From Halorientalis salina (GTDB taxonomy: Archaea; Halobacteriota; Halobacteria; Halobacteriales; Haloarculaceae): 64,000 nucleotides of DNA. Location of the stretch: positions 1-64,000 of the forward strand of contig NZ_SOSC01000003.1 in NCBI RefSeq assembly GCF_005049285.1, written 5' to 3'. Made by a program: the position numbers and the translations under genes. Of the stretch, positions 28,349 through 37,015 are shown piece by piece (within the stretch, counting starts at the first letter, position 1; each line of letters starts with the position of its first letter). The notes under the pieces were generated by a model, which searched no databases, was not told the origin of the DNA, and saw nothing but the letters and a program-made list of their open reading frames with translations.

Positions 28349-29845
28349 TTAGCGCTGTGGCAGGCGGATCTGCGACTCGCTCGGATTGACGGTCACACCG
28401 TCGGAGTCCCGCGAGTTCAGATAGAAGGGATTGGAGACGCTGACCCGGAGCCCGAGTTCGTCACCGGCCGAGACGAATCGCTGGAGCGTCGGATAGGACA
28501 CGCGGACGCGGTTGGTCCCGGAATCGCCGATACGATAGGCCTCACCCACGTCGTTGATGTTCTCGCCGTCGTGCTGGAGGTTGAAAAACAGGCGCGCCTC
28601 CGGGCCGTGGACGTCGACGGAGAGGTCGAGTTCGGGCGTCCCGACGATCTCGCTGTCCTCCTCGACGGTCCAGGTGTAGGTGACGTCGGTGTCGTGCCAC
28701 CAGCTCCACTGCTCGATCGTGGCGTCGCCGTCCTCGCTTGCCGACGCGAGATCGTAGGGACGCATCGAGACGCCGTCCGGCGGCCACGACGAGGCGGTGC
28801 GCCACTCCTCGCGCTGTTTGAGGTACGTCGAGGTCTGTGGCACGTCCGCGTCCGCGCCGCGCACGTGACGATCCATCCAGCGCACGCCGAGGTCGTTCAT
28901 GCGCTCGCGGGCGTCGAGCGGCACCGCGATCTCCTCGACGGCGTGGCCGCCCTCGTAGAAGGCCAGCCGGGTGTCGACCCCGGCGTCCTGCAACTGCCGG
29001 TAGGTCCGCAGGGCCTCGTTGGGCTTGAACAGCGTGTCGTCCCAGCCCTGGACGAGGAAGGCTGGGGTGTCGAAATCGTTCTTGTAAGCGACCGACCGAT
29101 CCCTGAACGCCTGGACGGCGTCGTCCGGAATCTCGTTGTTCCACGTCGCGTCCTCGTACCACTCGTAGAGGTCATCGGTGACCTGTGACTCGGAGTCGCC
29201 GTCGACGGTCCCGATCGTTCCCAGACCCAGCAGGATCGTCAGCCAGCCGCTCTTGATGACGCCGTTGGGTGCCAGCGAGTACGTGAGGTCGTTCCACGTG
29301 ATGCGGGGGACGATGGCGTCGATCCGGTCGTCGGCCGCCGCAGCCTGGAACTGGATACCACCGGCGTAGGAGACGCCGTCCATCCCGACCTTCGGGTTCC
29401 CGGTGCCTTCGAGGGCTACTTCGTCGCGGCCGGCCAGCCAGTCGACCAGCGCGACTGCGTCCCTGGTCTCTTTCGGTCCGTCGAGACCGACGGTACCGTC
29501 GGAACTGCCGAAGCCCCGCGAGTCGTAGGTCAGCACGGTGTAGCCGTTTTTCGCGTAGTTGAGCGCTTTCGGTGCCGTGAGTGGCGACTGCCTGAACGCG
29601 CCCCAGCCGTGGGTCATCAGGACGGCCGGATGCGGACCGCTGTCGTTGGGCACGTACAGCGTCGCTTCCAGTTCGGTGCCGTCCCAGGAACTGATCGTGT
29701 GGTCGGTCGTCGAGACGCCGAAACCCGACCGGGAACCCGAGGCCGTCCCGACGCCGAGCGACAGGCCCGCGACGGCTACCCCCGCCGACCGCAGTAGTTC
29801 ACGTCTGTCGATACCCCCGCCTCGTCCGTTGGAATCGTGTGTCAT
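28349..29845 (-). CDS. Tat-exported alpha/beta hydrolase (CocE/S15 X-Pro peptidase-like)
   Basis: 498 aa. The N-terminus has DRRELLRSAGVAVAGLSLG, a twin-arginine signal. The hydrolase domain starts with ATLYVPNDSGPHPAVLMTHGWG and holds the nucleophile elbow GVSYAG. A catalytic Asp region (QGWDDTLF) and a His region (YEGGHAVEE) follow. The C-terminal beta-sandwich resembles the X-Pro dipeptidyl-peptidase C domain (LDLSVDVHGPEARLFFNL). It probably acts outside the membrane on ester or peptide substrates. Confidence 0.9.
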   Translation of the reverse strand: MTHDSNGRGGGIDRRELLRSAGVAVAGLSLGVGTASGSRSGFGVSTTDHTISSWDGTELEATLYVPNDSGPHPAVLMTHGWGAFRQSPLTAPKALNYAKNGYTVLTYDSRGFGSSDGTVGLDGPKETRDAVALVDWLAGRDEVALEGTGNPKVGMDGVSYAGGIQFQAAAADDRIDAIVPRITWNDLTYSLAPNGVIKSGWLTILLGLGTIGTVDGDSESQVTDDLYEWYEDATWNNEIPDDAVQAFRDRSVAYKNDFDTPAFLVQGWDDTLFKPNEALRTYRQLQDAGVDTRLAFYEGGHAVEEIAVPLDARERMNDLGVRWMDRHVRGADADVPQTSTYLKQREEWRTASSWPPDGVSMRPYDLASASEDGDATIEQWSWWHDTDVTYTWTVEEDSEIVGTPELDLSVDVHGPEARLFFNLQHDGENINDVGEAYRIGDSGTNRVRVSYPTLQRFVSAGDELGLRVSVSNPFYLNSRDSDGVTVNPSESQIRLPQR

Positions 29846-29981
29846 GATACTCCCCCAACGGATGCGAATTCCCTACCAGAACGGGTATTTTAACTGCCCC
29901 ATATCCACGGAAATATAAATATGCCACCGCCGCCGGGGCGGACCCGTAGCGTTTTACCCGGTGTCGCACACACCGGGGAGT

Positions 29982-32663
29982 ATGACAGAGGCGACGGGCA
30001 TCGTCGGCGAGTTCCTCTCGCTCAAGGCGGAGACGGACGCGGACCTGCTGGCGATGCAATGTGGGGACTTCTACGAGTTCTTCGATTCGGACGCCGAGAC
30101 GGTCGCCGAGGAGCTGGATCTCACGGTCTCGAAGAAGTCGAGTCACGGCTCGTCGTACCCGATGGCGGGCGTCCCGATCGACGACCTGACGCCGTACCTG
30201 AAGGCGCTGGTCGAACGCGGATATCGCGTCGCCGTTGCCGACCAGTACGAGACCGACGACGGCCACGCACGCGAGATCGAGCGCATCGTCACGCCCGGAA
30301 CGTTCGTCGAAACGGGGGGCGACGACGCCCAGTACCTCGCGGCCGTGGTCCGCGAGGGGTCGGGAGACGACGAGTCCTACGGCGTCGCCTTCGCCGACGT
30401 GACGACGGGGCAGTTCCTCGTGTCGAGTCTGGCGGGGACCGACGCAACGGCCGAACTCGTGACGGAACTGTACAAGTTCGACCCCGTAGAGATACTCCCG
30501 GGCCCGGACGTGCGGACCGACGACGCCCTGCTCGACCGGATTCGCGAGCGGACGGACGCGACGCTGACGCTGCACGCGGCCAACGACTTCGCGCCGGGGC
30601 GGGCGCGTCACACCGTCCGCGAGCAGTTCGGCGACGAAACGGTCGATTCCGTGGGCATCGCCGACGACGAGGGTGCGATCCGGGCGGCCGGTGCAGTGCT
30701 CTCCTACGTCGAGGAGACCGGTCAGGGCGCGCTGGCGGCCGTGACCCGCCTCCAGGGGTACGGGTCGGGCGACCACGTGGACCTGGACGCGACCACCCAG
30801 CGCAACCTCGAACTGACCGAGACGATGCAGGGCGGCACCGAGGGGTCGCTGTTTTCGACCATCGACCACACGGTCACGAGTGCGGGCGGTCGCCTCCTCA
30901 AGGAGTGGCTCCAGCGACCCCGCCGGTCGCGGACGGAGCTACAGCGTCGCCAGTCGGCGGTCGCCGCCCTCGCCGAGGCGGCGATGGCCCGCGAGGAACT
31001 CCGCGAGACACTCGACGGTGGCTACGACCTCGAACGCCTCGCCAGCCGGGCGGCCTCCGGCAGCGCCGACGCGGGCGACCTCCTCCGGGTCGCAGGGACC
31101 CTCTCCTTGCTCCCCCAGGCTGCCGACCTCGTCGCCGAAACGCCGCGACTGGCCGACTCCCCGCTCGCGTCGGTGATCGAGCGACCGGATCAGGAAGTCG
31201 CGGCCGAACTCGCCGCGGAACTCGACGAGGCGCTGGTCGAGGAGCCGCCCTCGACGGTCACCCAGGGTGGCCTGTTCCGAATGGGGTACGACGAGGAATT
31301 GGACGAGATCATCGAGCGACACGAGGACGCAAAGGAGTGGATCGCGACGCTGGACGACCGCGAGAAGGGGAAGTACGGGATCACGCACCTCCAGGTCGAC
31401 CGCAACAAGACGGACGGCTACTACATCCAGGTCGGCAAGAGCGAGACCGACGCGGTGCCGGAGGACTACGAGCCCATCAAGACGCTCAAGAACTCCGAGC
31501 GGTACACGATCCCCGAGCTAGAGGAGAAAGAACGGGAGATACTGCGTCTCGAAGAGCAGCGCGGCGACCTGGAGTACGAACTGTTCGAGGCCCTCCGCGA
31601 GCGCGTGGCCGAGCGTGCGGAACTACTCCAGGACGTGGGGCGGGCGCTGGCCGAACTTGACGCACTGGCGAGTTTAGCGACCCACGCCGTCCGCAACGAC
31701 TGGACCCGGCCGGAGCTGGCCGACTCGCGCGAGCTCGACGTTCGCCAGGGTCGCCACCCGGTCGTCGAGCAGACCACGGAGTTCGTCCCCAACGACCTCC
31801 GGATGGACGAGGAGCGGCGCTTCCTGATCGTCACCGGCCCGAACATGAGCGGGAAGTCGACGTACATGCGCCAGGCGGCGCTCATTACGTTACTTGCCCA
31901 GGTGGGCAGTTTCGTCCCGGCGTCGTCGGCACGGGTCGGCCTGGTCGACGGCATCTACACGCGCGTCGGCGCACTCGACGAGTTGGCGCAGGGACGCTCG
32001 ACGTTCATGGTCGAGATGCAGGAACTCTCGAACATCCTCCACTCGGCGAGCGACGAGTCGCTCGTGATTCTGGACGAGGTGGGCCGGGGGACCGCGACGT
32101 ACGACGGCATCTCCATCGCGTGGGCGGCCACGGAGTACATTCACAACAACATCGACGCGCGGACGCTCTTTGCGACCCACTACCACGAGTTGACCGCGCT
32201 GGGCGACCACCTCGATCGAGTGGCCAACGTCCACGTGGCGGCGGACGAGACAGACGGCGACGTGACCTTCCTGCGGACGGTGCGTGACGGCCCCACGGAC
32301 AGGTCCTACGGGATTCACGTCGCCGACCTAGCGGGGGTCCCCGACCCCGTCGTCGACCGCTCGCGGACGGTCCTGGAGCGACTCCGCGAGGAGAAGGCCA
32401 TCGAAGCGAAAGGGGGCGGCAGCAGCGAACCCGTCCAGGCCGTCTTCGATCTCGACAGCGGGAGTTTCCAGCAGGCGGCCAGCGCGGACGGCGGCGCCGC
32501 TCGGCAGGAACGACAGGCAAAGCACGCCGAGGCGGGCGAGCCGGAGCTGGACCCCGAGACGGAAGCCGTCCTGGATGCACTGGAAAGTCTCGACGTGAAC
32601 GAGACGCCGCCGGTCGAGTTGATGGCGACAGTCCAGGAGTGGCAGGAGCGCTTGGACGAGTAA
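29982..32663 (+). CDS. mutS: DNA mismatch repair ATPase MutS (second copy)
   Basis: 893 aa. Domain I has MQCGDFYEFF (the Phe-x-Glu mismatch motif), and the ATPase has [44 protein letters not shown] and ATHYHEL. The C-terminus ends in PVELMATVQEWQERLDE after a disordered acidic/Gln-rich linker. It is as complete as the first copy but diverged along its length, so the two are old paralogues rather than a recent duplication. A TATA-like GTTTTAC (29951-29957) lies 28 nt from the ATG: leaderless. Seven further upstream codons are open. Confidence 0.95.
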   Translation: MTEATGIVGEFLSLKAETDADLLAMQCGDFYEFFDSDAETVAEELDLTVSKKSSHGSSYPMAGVPIDDLTPYLKALVERGYRVAVADQYETDDGHAREIERIVTPGTFVETGGDDAQYLAAVVREGSGDDESYGVAFADVTTGQFLVSSLAGTDATAELVTELYKFDPVEILPGPDVRTDDALLDRIRERTDATLTLHAANDFAPGRARHTVREQFGDETVDSVGIADDEGAIRAAGAVLSYVEETGQGALAAVTRLQGYGSGDHVDLDATTQRNLELTETMQGGTEGSLFSTIDHTVTSAGGRLLKEWLQRPRRSRTELQRRQSAVAALAEAAMAREELRETLDGGYDLERLASRAASGSADAGDLLRVAGTLSLLPQAADLVAETPRLADSPLASVIERPDQEVAAELAAELDEALVEEPPSTVTQGGLFRMGYDEELDEIIERHEDAKEWIATLDDREKGKYGITHLQVDRNKTDGYYIQVGKSETDAVPEDYEPIKTLKNSERYTIPELEEKEREILRLEEQRGDLEYELFEALRERVAERAELLQDVGRALAELDALASLATHAVRNDWTRPELADSRELDVRQGRHPVVEQTTEFVPNDLRMDEERRFLIVTGPNMSGKSTYMRQAALITLLAQVGSFVPASSARVGLVDGIYTRVGALDELAQGRSTFMVEMQELSNILHSASDESLVILDEVGRGTATYDGISIAWAATEYIHNNIDARTLFATHYHELTALGDHLDRVANVHVAADETDGDVTFLRTVRDGPTDRSYGIHVADLAGVPDPVVDRSRTVLERLREEKAIEAKGGGSSEPVQAVFDLDSGSFQQAASADGGAARQERQAKHAEAGEPELDPETEAVLDALESLDVNETPPVELMATVQEWQERLDE

Positions 32664-32689
32664 CGGAACGGGGAACGGAGGAAGAGCGG

Positions 32690-34063
32690 TTATTGCGAGA
32701 TGGGCTGCGGTTCCGCTTCGGTGTCGTCCTCGCGGGGGAAGTGGCCGATGGTCTCCTCGCGGAACGCCGCCTCGTCGAACTCGTAGTCGTCGTCGAGGAA
32801 GTCGACGAGGGTGTGCGTGTCCCGCATGGCGTTTTTCAGGCTGGTCGACGCGCCCGGCGACGGCGTGATGTTGAAGATGATGTCGTCGCCGACGATCTTG
32901 GCCTCGCCCATGTCGAGGGATTTGGCCGACGTGTCGACGATCTGCGGTCGAACGCCGCCGTAGCCCTTCGCGCGCTCGATGTCTTCGAGTTCCGCGCTCG
33001 GGACGACCTTCTGGACGTGCGGCAGGAACGCCTTCCGGCCGACAGATGGGAGGTCGTAGACGAGGTTCCGGAGGACGTACGGCAGAAGGATGCGGTCCGA
33101 GAGGATGTTCGCGTAGCTGAGCATCGCCGCGGCGTTCAGTCCGAACACGTCGAGGAAGTCACGGACCGTCGAGATGCGCCCGCGTTCGAGCGTCGGGACG
33201 AGTTTGGCGGTCGGGCCGAAGCGCGTGATCGAGTCGTCGTGGACGTCGGCGTCGCCGTGGACGGCCGCGAAGGGGAGCTTCTTCATCTGGAGCGTGTACA
33301 CCTTGCCGTTCAGGAAGTCGTCGGCGAGGAAGAAGCTGCCCGCGATCGGGAGCAGGACCTTGTCCTGCCCGTAGCCCATGTTCTTGGCGATCTGGAGGCT
33401 GTGGGAGCCGGCCGCGACGACGGTCGTGTCGCAGTCGAACTTCCCGGCCGTCGTATCGAGGGTGTAGCCGTTGGCGGTCTCGGTGATGTCCTCGACTTCG
33501 GTCCCGGTGTAGACGTCCACGTTCGGTTCCTCGGTGGCCTGCTCGACGAACGATTTGGAGGTCTCGCCGTAGTCGACGACGTACCCGTCGGGCGTCTGGA
33601 GCGCCAGCAGGTCCTTCGAGGGGTCGCGGCCCTCGACGACCTTCGGCTCCAGTTCAGCGATCTCCTCGCGTTCGATGGCCCGGAGTTTCGGGTAGAGGTC
33701 CCCGAATCCTTCCTCGTGGTATCGTGCTTCGAGTTGCTCGACTTCCTCGTCGCCGACCGCGAGCACCATCTTGCTGCGTTTGGAGTGCATCTCCCGGTCG
33801 GGGTCGGCGTTCTCGAGGTAGCCCGCGAGCATTTCGGCCCCTTCCTTCACTTTCTCGGCCTTTTCGAGGGTGTAGTTGGTCTCGATGTCCCCGAAGTGCA
33901 GGGTCTGTGAGTTGTTCGTGTGATCGGAGTTGATCGCCGCGATCTCCGACTCCTTCTCGACGAGCGCGATCGAGTCGATGTCGGTGAACTTCGCGGTCGT
34001 GTACAGGAGCGACGCACCGCTGATGCCACCCCCGACGATGACGAGGTCGTATGTTCCAGACAT
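32690..34063 (-). CDS. mqo: FAD-dependent malate:quinone oxidoreductase-like protein
   Basis: 457 aa. An N-terminal Rossmann FAD fold (DLVIVGGGISGASLLY) is followed by NSQTLHFGDIETNYTLEKA and RSKMVLAVG, typical of malate:quinone oxidoreductases. Later come VVAAGSHSLQIAK and SITRFGPTAKLVPTLERG. Mqo oxidises malate to oxaloacetate and passes electrons to the quinone pool on the cytoplasmic face of the membrane. Other FAD oxidoreductases are possible but less likely. It converges on the second mutS. Start ATG 34063 puts the FAD motif directly at the N-terminus. Confidence 0.85.
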   Translation of the reverse strand: MSGTYDLVIVGGGISGASLLYTTAKFTDIDSIALVEKESEIAAINSDHTNNSQTLHFGDIETNYTLEKAEKVKEGAEMLAGYLENADPDREMHSKRSKMVLAVGDEEVEQLEARYHEEGFGDLYPKLRAIEREEIAELEPKVVEGRDPSKDLLALQTPDGYVVDYGETSKSFVEQATEEPNVDVYTGTEVEDITETANGYTLDTTAGKFDCDTTVVAAGSHSLQIAKNMGYGQDKVLLPIAGSFFLADDFLNGKVYTLQMKKLPFAAVHGDADVHDDSITRFGPTAKLVPTLERGRISTVRDFLDVFGLNAAAMLSYANILSDRILLPYVLRNLVYDLPSVGRKAFLPHVQKVVPSAELEDIERAKGYGGVRPQIVDTSAKSLDMGEAKIVGDDIIFNITPSPGASTSLKNAMRDTHTLVDFLDDDYEFDEAAFREETIGHFPREDDTEAEPQPISQ

Positions 34064-34279
34064 GGTGTGGTAGTGAGTACGTCTCACCCTCAGGACTTCT
34101 CTCGTTTAATTCATGCTTTTTCGTCACGGTGGAGTTCGACGATCGTTGAGCACGGCATCGATGATAGTAGACAGCGCGTGGGGAATTCGGCAGTATCGAC
34201 ACGGTCCGCGCCCTCGACGGATGGCACGGCGGACATCTTCGAGGGAGAATATAAACGGCTCGCGGTGCCAGAAGCCGAC

Positions 34280-34744
34280 ATGGAATCGATAACGCTCTCG
34301 CGGACGCTGTCCGCGCCGCCCGACGCGGTCCGGGAACTGATCGACGACCTCGAACCGTTCATGCGCGCGGCCGGGTTCAGCACGGTCGAGGTCAGCGAGG
34401 CGTCGACCGACGCCTCGGGAAGCCGGACGGAGTCCGGCGACGAGGGTGACCGCATGACCATCGGCAAGGGCTTCGCCATGGCGAGCATCGAACTCGATCT
34501 CGACCTCGTCGACGACCCGGAGACGGTCCTGGCCTACGAGCAACACGAGGGGATCTTCGAGGAGATGTGGACCGGCTACTACCTGGAGGAAACCGACGAG
34601 GGAAGCGAGCTCACGGTGACCACTGAGTTCGCACTGGACGTCGCCGGCGTGGGCGCGATCCTGGACGCGACGGTCATCAAACGCCAGCGCACGAAGGAAC
34701 TGACCGGCCAGTTCGACTACCTGGAGTCGGAACTCGACGGCTAG
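34280..34744 (+). CDS. SRPBCC (START-like) domain protein
   Basis: 154 aa. It begins ITLSRTLSAPPDAVRELIDDLEPFM, the usual opening of haloarchaeal polyketide-cyclase/START-like proteins. It ends with IKRQRTKELTGQFDYLE, the long C-terminal helix that closes the cavity. It should bind a hydrophobic ligand, which is unknown. A TATA-like AATATAAAC (34248-34256) lies 28 nt before the ATG, a clear leaderless start. Its last 4 nt overlap the convergent SDR gene. Confidence 0.85.
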   Translation: MESITLSRTLSAPPDAVRELIDDLEPFMRAAGFSTVEVSEASTDASGSRTESGDEGDRMTIGKGFAMASIELDLDLVDDPETVLAYEQHEGIFEEMWTGYYLEETDEGSELTVTTEFALDVAGVGAILDATVIKRQRTKELTGQFDYLESELDG

Positions 34745-35544
34745 TTCTGCAGCCCGAGGTCGTGTTCCATCGAGTTACCGGGGCGGGGGACGCCCTTGGC
34801 GGTCACGGTCTCGCCGGTCATGAACGCCGCGGCGGGAGACACGAGGAACTGGACCAGGTCGGCGATGTCCTCGCCGTGACCGATGCGGCGGTCGACCTGC
34901 TCGCGCGGGGGCATGTCCTCGCTGTCGATGCCCAGCGTCTCGGCGACGCCGGGGGTCTGGACGAGGCCGGGCGCGACGCAGTTGACCCGGATGCCGTCGT
35001 CGGCCCACTCGGTCGCGACGGTCTCGGTCAGTCGGATGATCCCCGCCTTGGCCGTGCCGTAGTGGCTCTCCCCCGGCGCGGGGTGCTGGCCGTTGACGCT
35101 GGCCATGTTGACGATCCGCCCGCCGCCGTTCTCCCGCATGACCTCGCCGGCAGCCTGCATGCCGTGGACCGTTCCCATGACGTTGAGTTCGAGGATGGCC
35201 TCGAACCCGTTGGCCGAGATGTCCTCGAAGGGCGCGACGAACTCCCCGCCGGCGTTGTTGACGAGGATGTCGAGGCCGCCGAACTCCTCGACCGTTTCCT
35301 CGACGAACTCCTCGACGGCCTCCCGGTCGCGGACGTTGCATTCGACGGCGAGGGCCTCGCCCTCGGCCTCGTCGCTGTCGTTGATCGCCTCGGCGACCGG
35401 GCCGACGCGGTCCATCTCCCGCGAACAGATGGCGACGTTCGCGCCGCCCGCCGCGAGTGTCTCCGCGATCGATTTGCCGATTCCCTGGCTCGCACCGGTG
35501 ACGATGGCGGTCTCGCCCGCCACGCCGAAGTCAGGTGTGTGCAT
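34741..35544 (-). CDS. short-chain dehydrogenase/reductase
   Basis: 267 aa classical SDR: cofactor motif TGASQGIGKSI, NNAG, catalytic Ser-Tyr-Lys in ASVNGQHPAPGESHYGTAKAG, and a C-terminal ALVQFLVSPAAAFMTGETV-like segment (DLVQFLVSPAAAF). It reduces or oxidises an unknown alcohol/ketone with NAD(P). A GTG two codons upstream (35550) is an alternative start. Confidence 0.92.
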   Translation of the reverse strand: MHTPDFGVAGETAIVTGASQGIGKSIAETLAAGGANVAICSREMDRVGPVAEAINDSDEAEGEALAVECNVRDREAVEEFVEETVEEFGGLDILVNNAGGEFVAPFEDISANGFEAILELNVMGTVHGMQAAGEVMRENGGGRIVNMASVNGQHPAPGESHYGTAKAGIIRLTETVATEWADDGIRVNCVAPGLVQTPGVAETLGIDSEDMPPREQVDRRIGHGEDIADLVQFLVSPAAAFMTGETVTAKGVPRPGNSMEHDLGLQN

Positions 35545-35644
35545 CGACACGAAGGGCGGACGCGAGGGTCATGATTCTACCGGTGGGTACAGGAGTTCGG
35601 GGCTCATCAGCGGCTTTTTGGCTCGCGGGTTCGACGCTCGTCGA

Positions 35645-36853
35645 GTGAGCGACCGAACGGTGACCTGGCGGTCGTACGGGCTGGTCGTCGCCGGCGCGCT
35701 GAGTTACACCTGTCTGCTGTTCGTCTGGTTCTCGCTACCCGCGTATCTCTCGACGATCATCGCCGAGGTGGGACTCTCCGGAACCGAAGCGGGGCTGCTG
35801 GCCGGCGCGGTCCCGCTGACGTACATCCCCCTGGCGCTGTTTTCGGGGCTGGCCGTCGACCGCATCGGACCAGCCAGGAGTCTGGCCGCGGGCCTGATAG
35901 TGTTCGGCCTCGCTCAGATCGCGCGGAGCGTCGCCCGGGGGTTCCCGGGGTTGCTGGCGACCACGCTCCTGATCGGCGTCGGCGCGACCGCCATCACCTT
36001 CGGCCTGCCCAAACTCGTCTCCGTGCTCTTCCCGCCCGACCGGACCGGGCTACCGTCGTCCCTGTACCTCGTCGGCTCCTCGGCGGGGACGGCGGCGGCC
36101 TTCGGCCTCGGTCGGCCGATCATCGGCCCCGCGCTTGGGGGCTGGCGACCGCTCTTTCTCTGGAGCGGCGTCGTTACTCTTGGCTACGCCGCGGTCTGGC
36201 TGGCCATCATCCGGCTGTCGGGATTGCCCGGCGGGGCGACCGGGGACGAGTCGGCGTTCACGCCGGGCTCGCTCGGACGGGACATCCGGGCCGTGCTCGG
36301 CCACCGCGAACTCCGACTGGTGGTGCTCGTCGGCGTGACCTACCTGCTGATCATCCACGGCCTCCAGGGGTGGCTCCCGACCGTGCTGGAGTCCCGGGGC
36401 CTCTCGGCCGCGCGGGCGGGCCAGACCACCACGCTGCTCGTCGGGGCCAACGTCGTCGGCATTCTCGTGGTGCCCGGCCTCGCCGACCGGTTCGACGCCC
36501 GCCGGAGCGCCATCGCCGGTAGCGGACTGGTCGCCGGGCTCGGCGTCGTCGGGATCATCACCGGCGGAGCGACGCCGCTGGCGGCGGCCGGCATCGTCGC
36601 CGCGGGCCTGGGCGTCGGGGGCCTCTCGCCGCTGGTGCGAGCGATCCCGCCGAGCCTCGACGGCATCGGGGAGCGACTGACGGGGGCGGCCGTCGGCCTC
36701 GTCTTCGCCGTCGGCGAGGTCGGGGGGTTCCTCGGCCCGGTCGTGATCGGGACGCTCCACGACGCGACCGGCTCGTACGTCCCGGGGCTGGCCGTGCTTG
36801 CAGGCGGTGGCCTCGTCGCGATGGCCGCCGGCGTCGCGATGCGGGCGGCCTGA
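35645..36853 (+). CDS. MFS transporter
   Basis: 402 aa with 12 membrane segments. Between helices 2 and 3 lies the MFS motif LAVDRIGPARSLAAG, and the second half has its counterpart GLADRFDARRSAIAG. It resembles the CynX/nitrate-like branch (GWLPTVLESRGLSAARAG), but the substrate is not assignable. GTG 35645 is taken as the start; the frame is open much further upstream only because it lies antisense to the SDR gene. Confidence 0.88.
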   Translation: MSDRTVTWRSYGLVVAGALSYTCLLFVWFSLPAYLSTIIAEVGLSGTEAGLLAGAVPLTYIPLALFSGLAVDRIGPARSLAAGLIVFGLAQIARSVARGFPGLLATTLLIGVGATAITFGLPKLVSVLFPPDRTGLPSSLYLVGSSAGTAAAFGLGRPIIGPALGGWRPLFLWSGVVTLGYAAVWLAIIRLSGLPGGATGDESAFTPGSLGRDIRAVLGHRELRLVVLVGVTYLLIIHGLQGWLPTVLESRGLSAARAGQTTTLLVGANVVGILVVPGLADRFDARRSAIAGSGLVAGLGVVGIITGGATPLAAAGIVAAGLGVGGLSPLVRAIPPSLDGIGERLTGAAVGLVFAVGEVGGFLGPVVIGTLHDATGSYVPGLAVLAGGGLVAMAAGVAMRAA

Positions 36854-36867
36854 CCGCGGGGCTCCAG

Positions 36868-36883
36868 CAGTATACTCATACTG
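36868..36883. repeat. perfect palindrome between the MFS gene and mutL
   Basis: CAGTAT-ACTC-ATACTG: a 6-bp inverted repeat with a 4-bp spacer, 133 nt upstream of the mutL start and 15 nt after the MFS stop. It lies in the only AT-rich patch of the area and could be an operator for a dimeric regulator or a weak terminator. No second perfect copy was seen. Confidence 0.35.
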
Positions 36884-37015
36884 TCGGACAGAAATTTTCA
36901 CAATCGATGTCTGTCGAGCGGGCAGTAATCTGCGATATTTCAGCCCGAGCGTCGATCCGGTGTTTACGTGCTTCTGTCCGGCAGTATCAAGTGGCCGAGT
37001 CCCCTCGTCGTCGGC

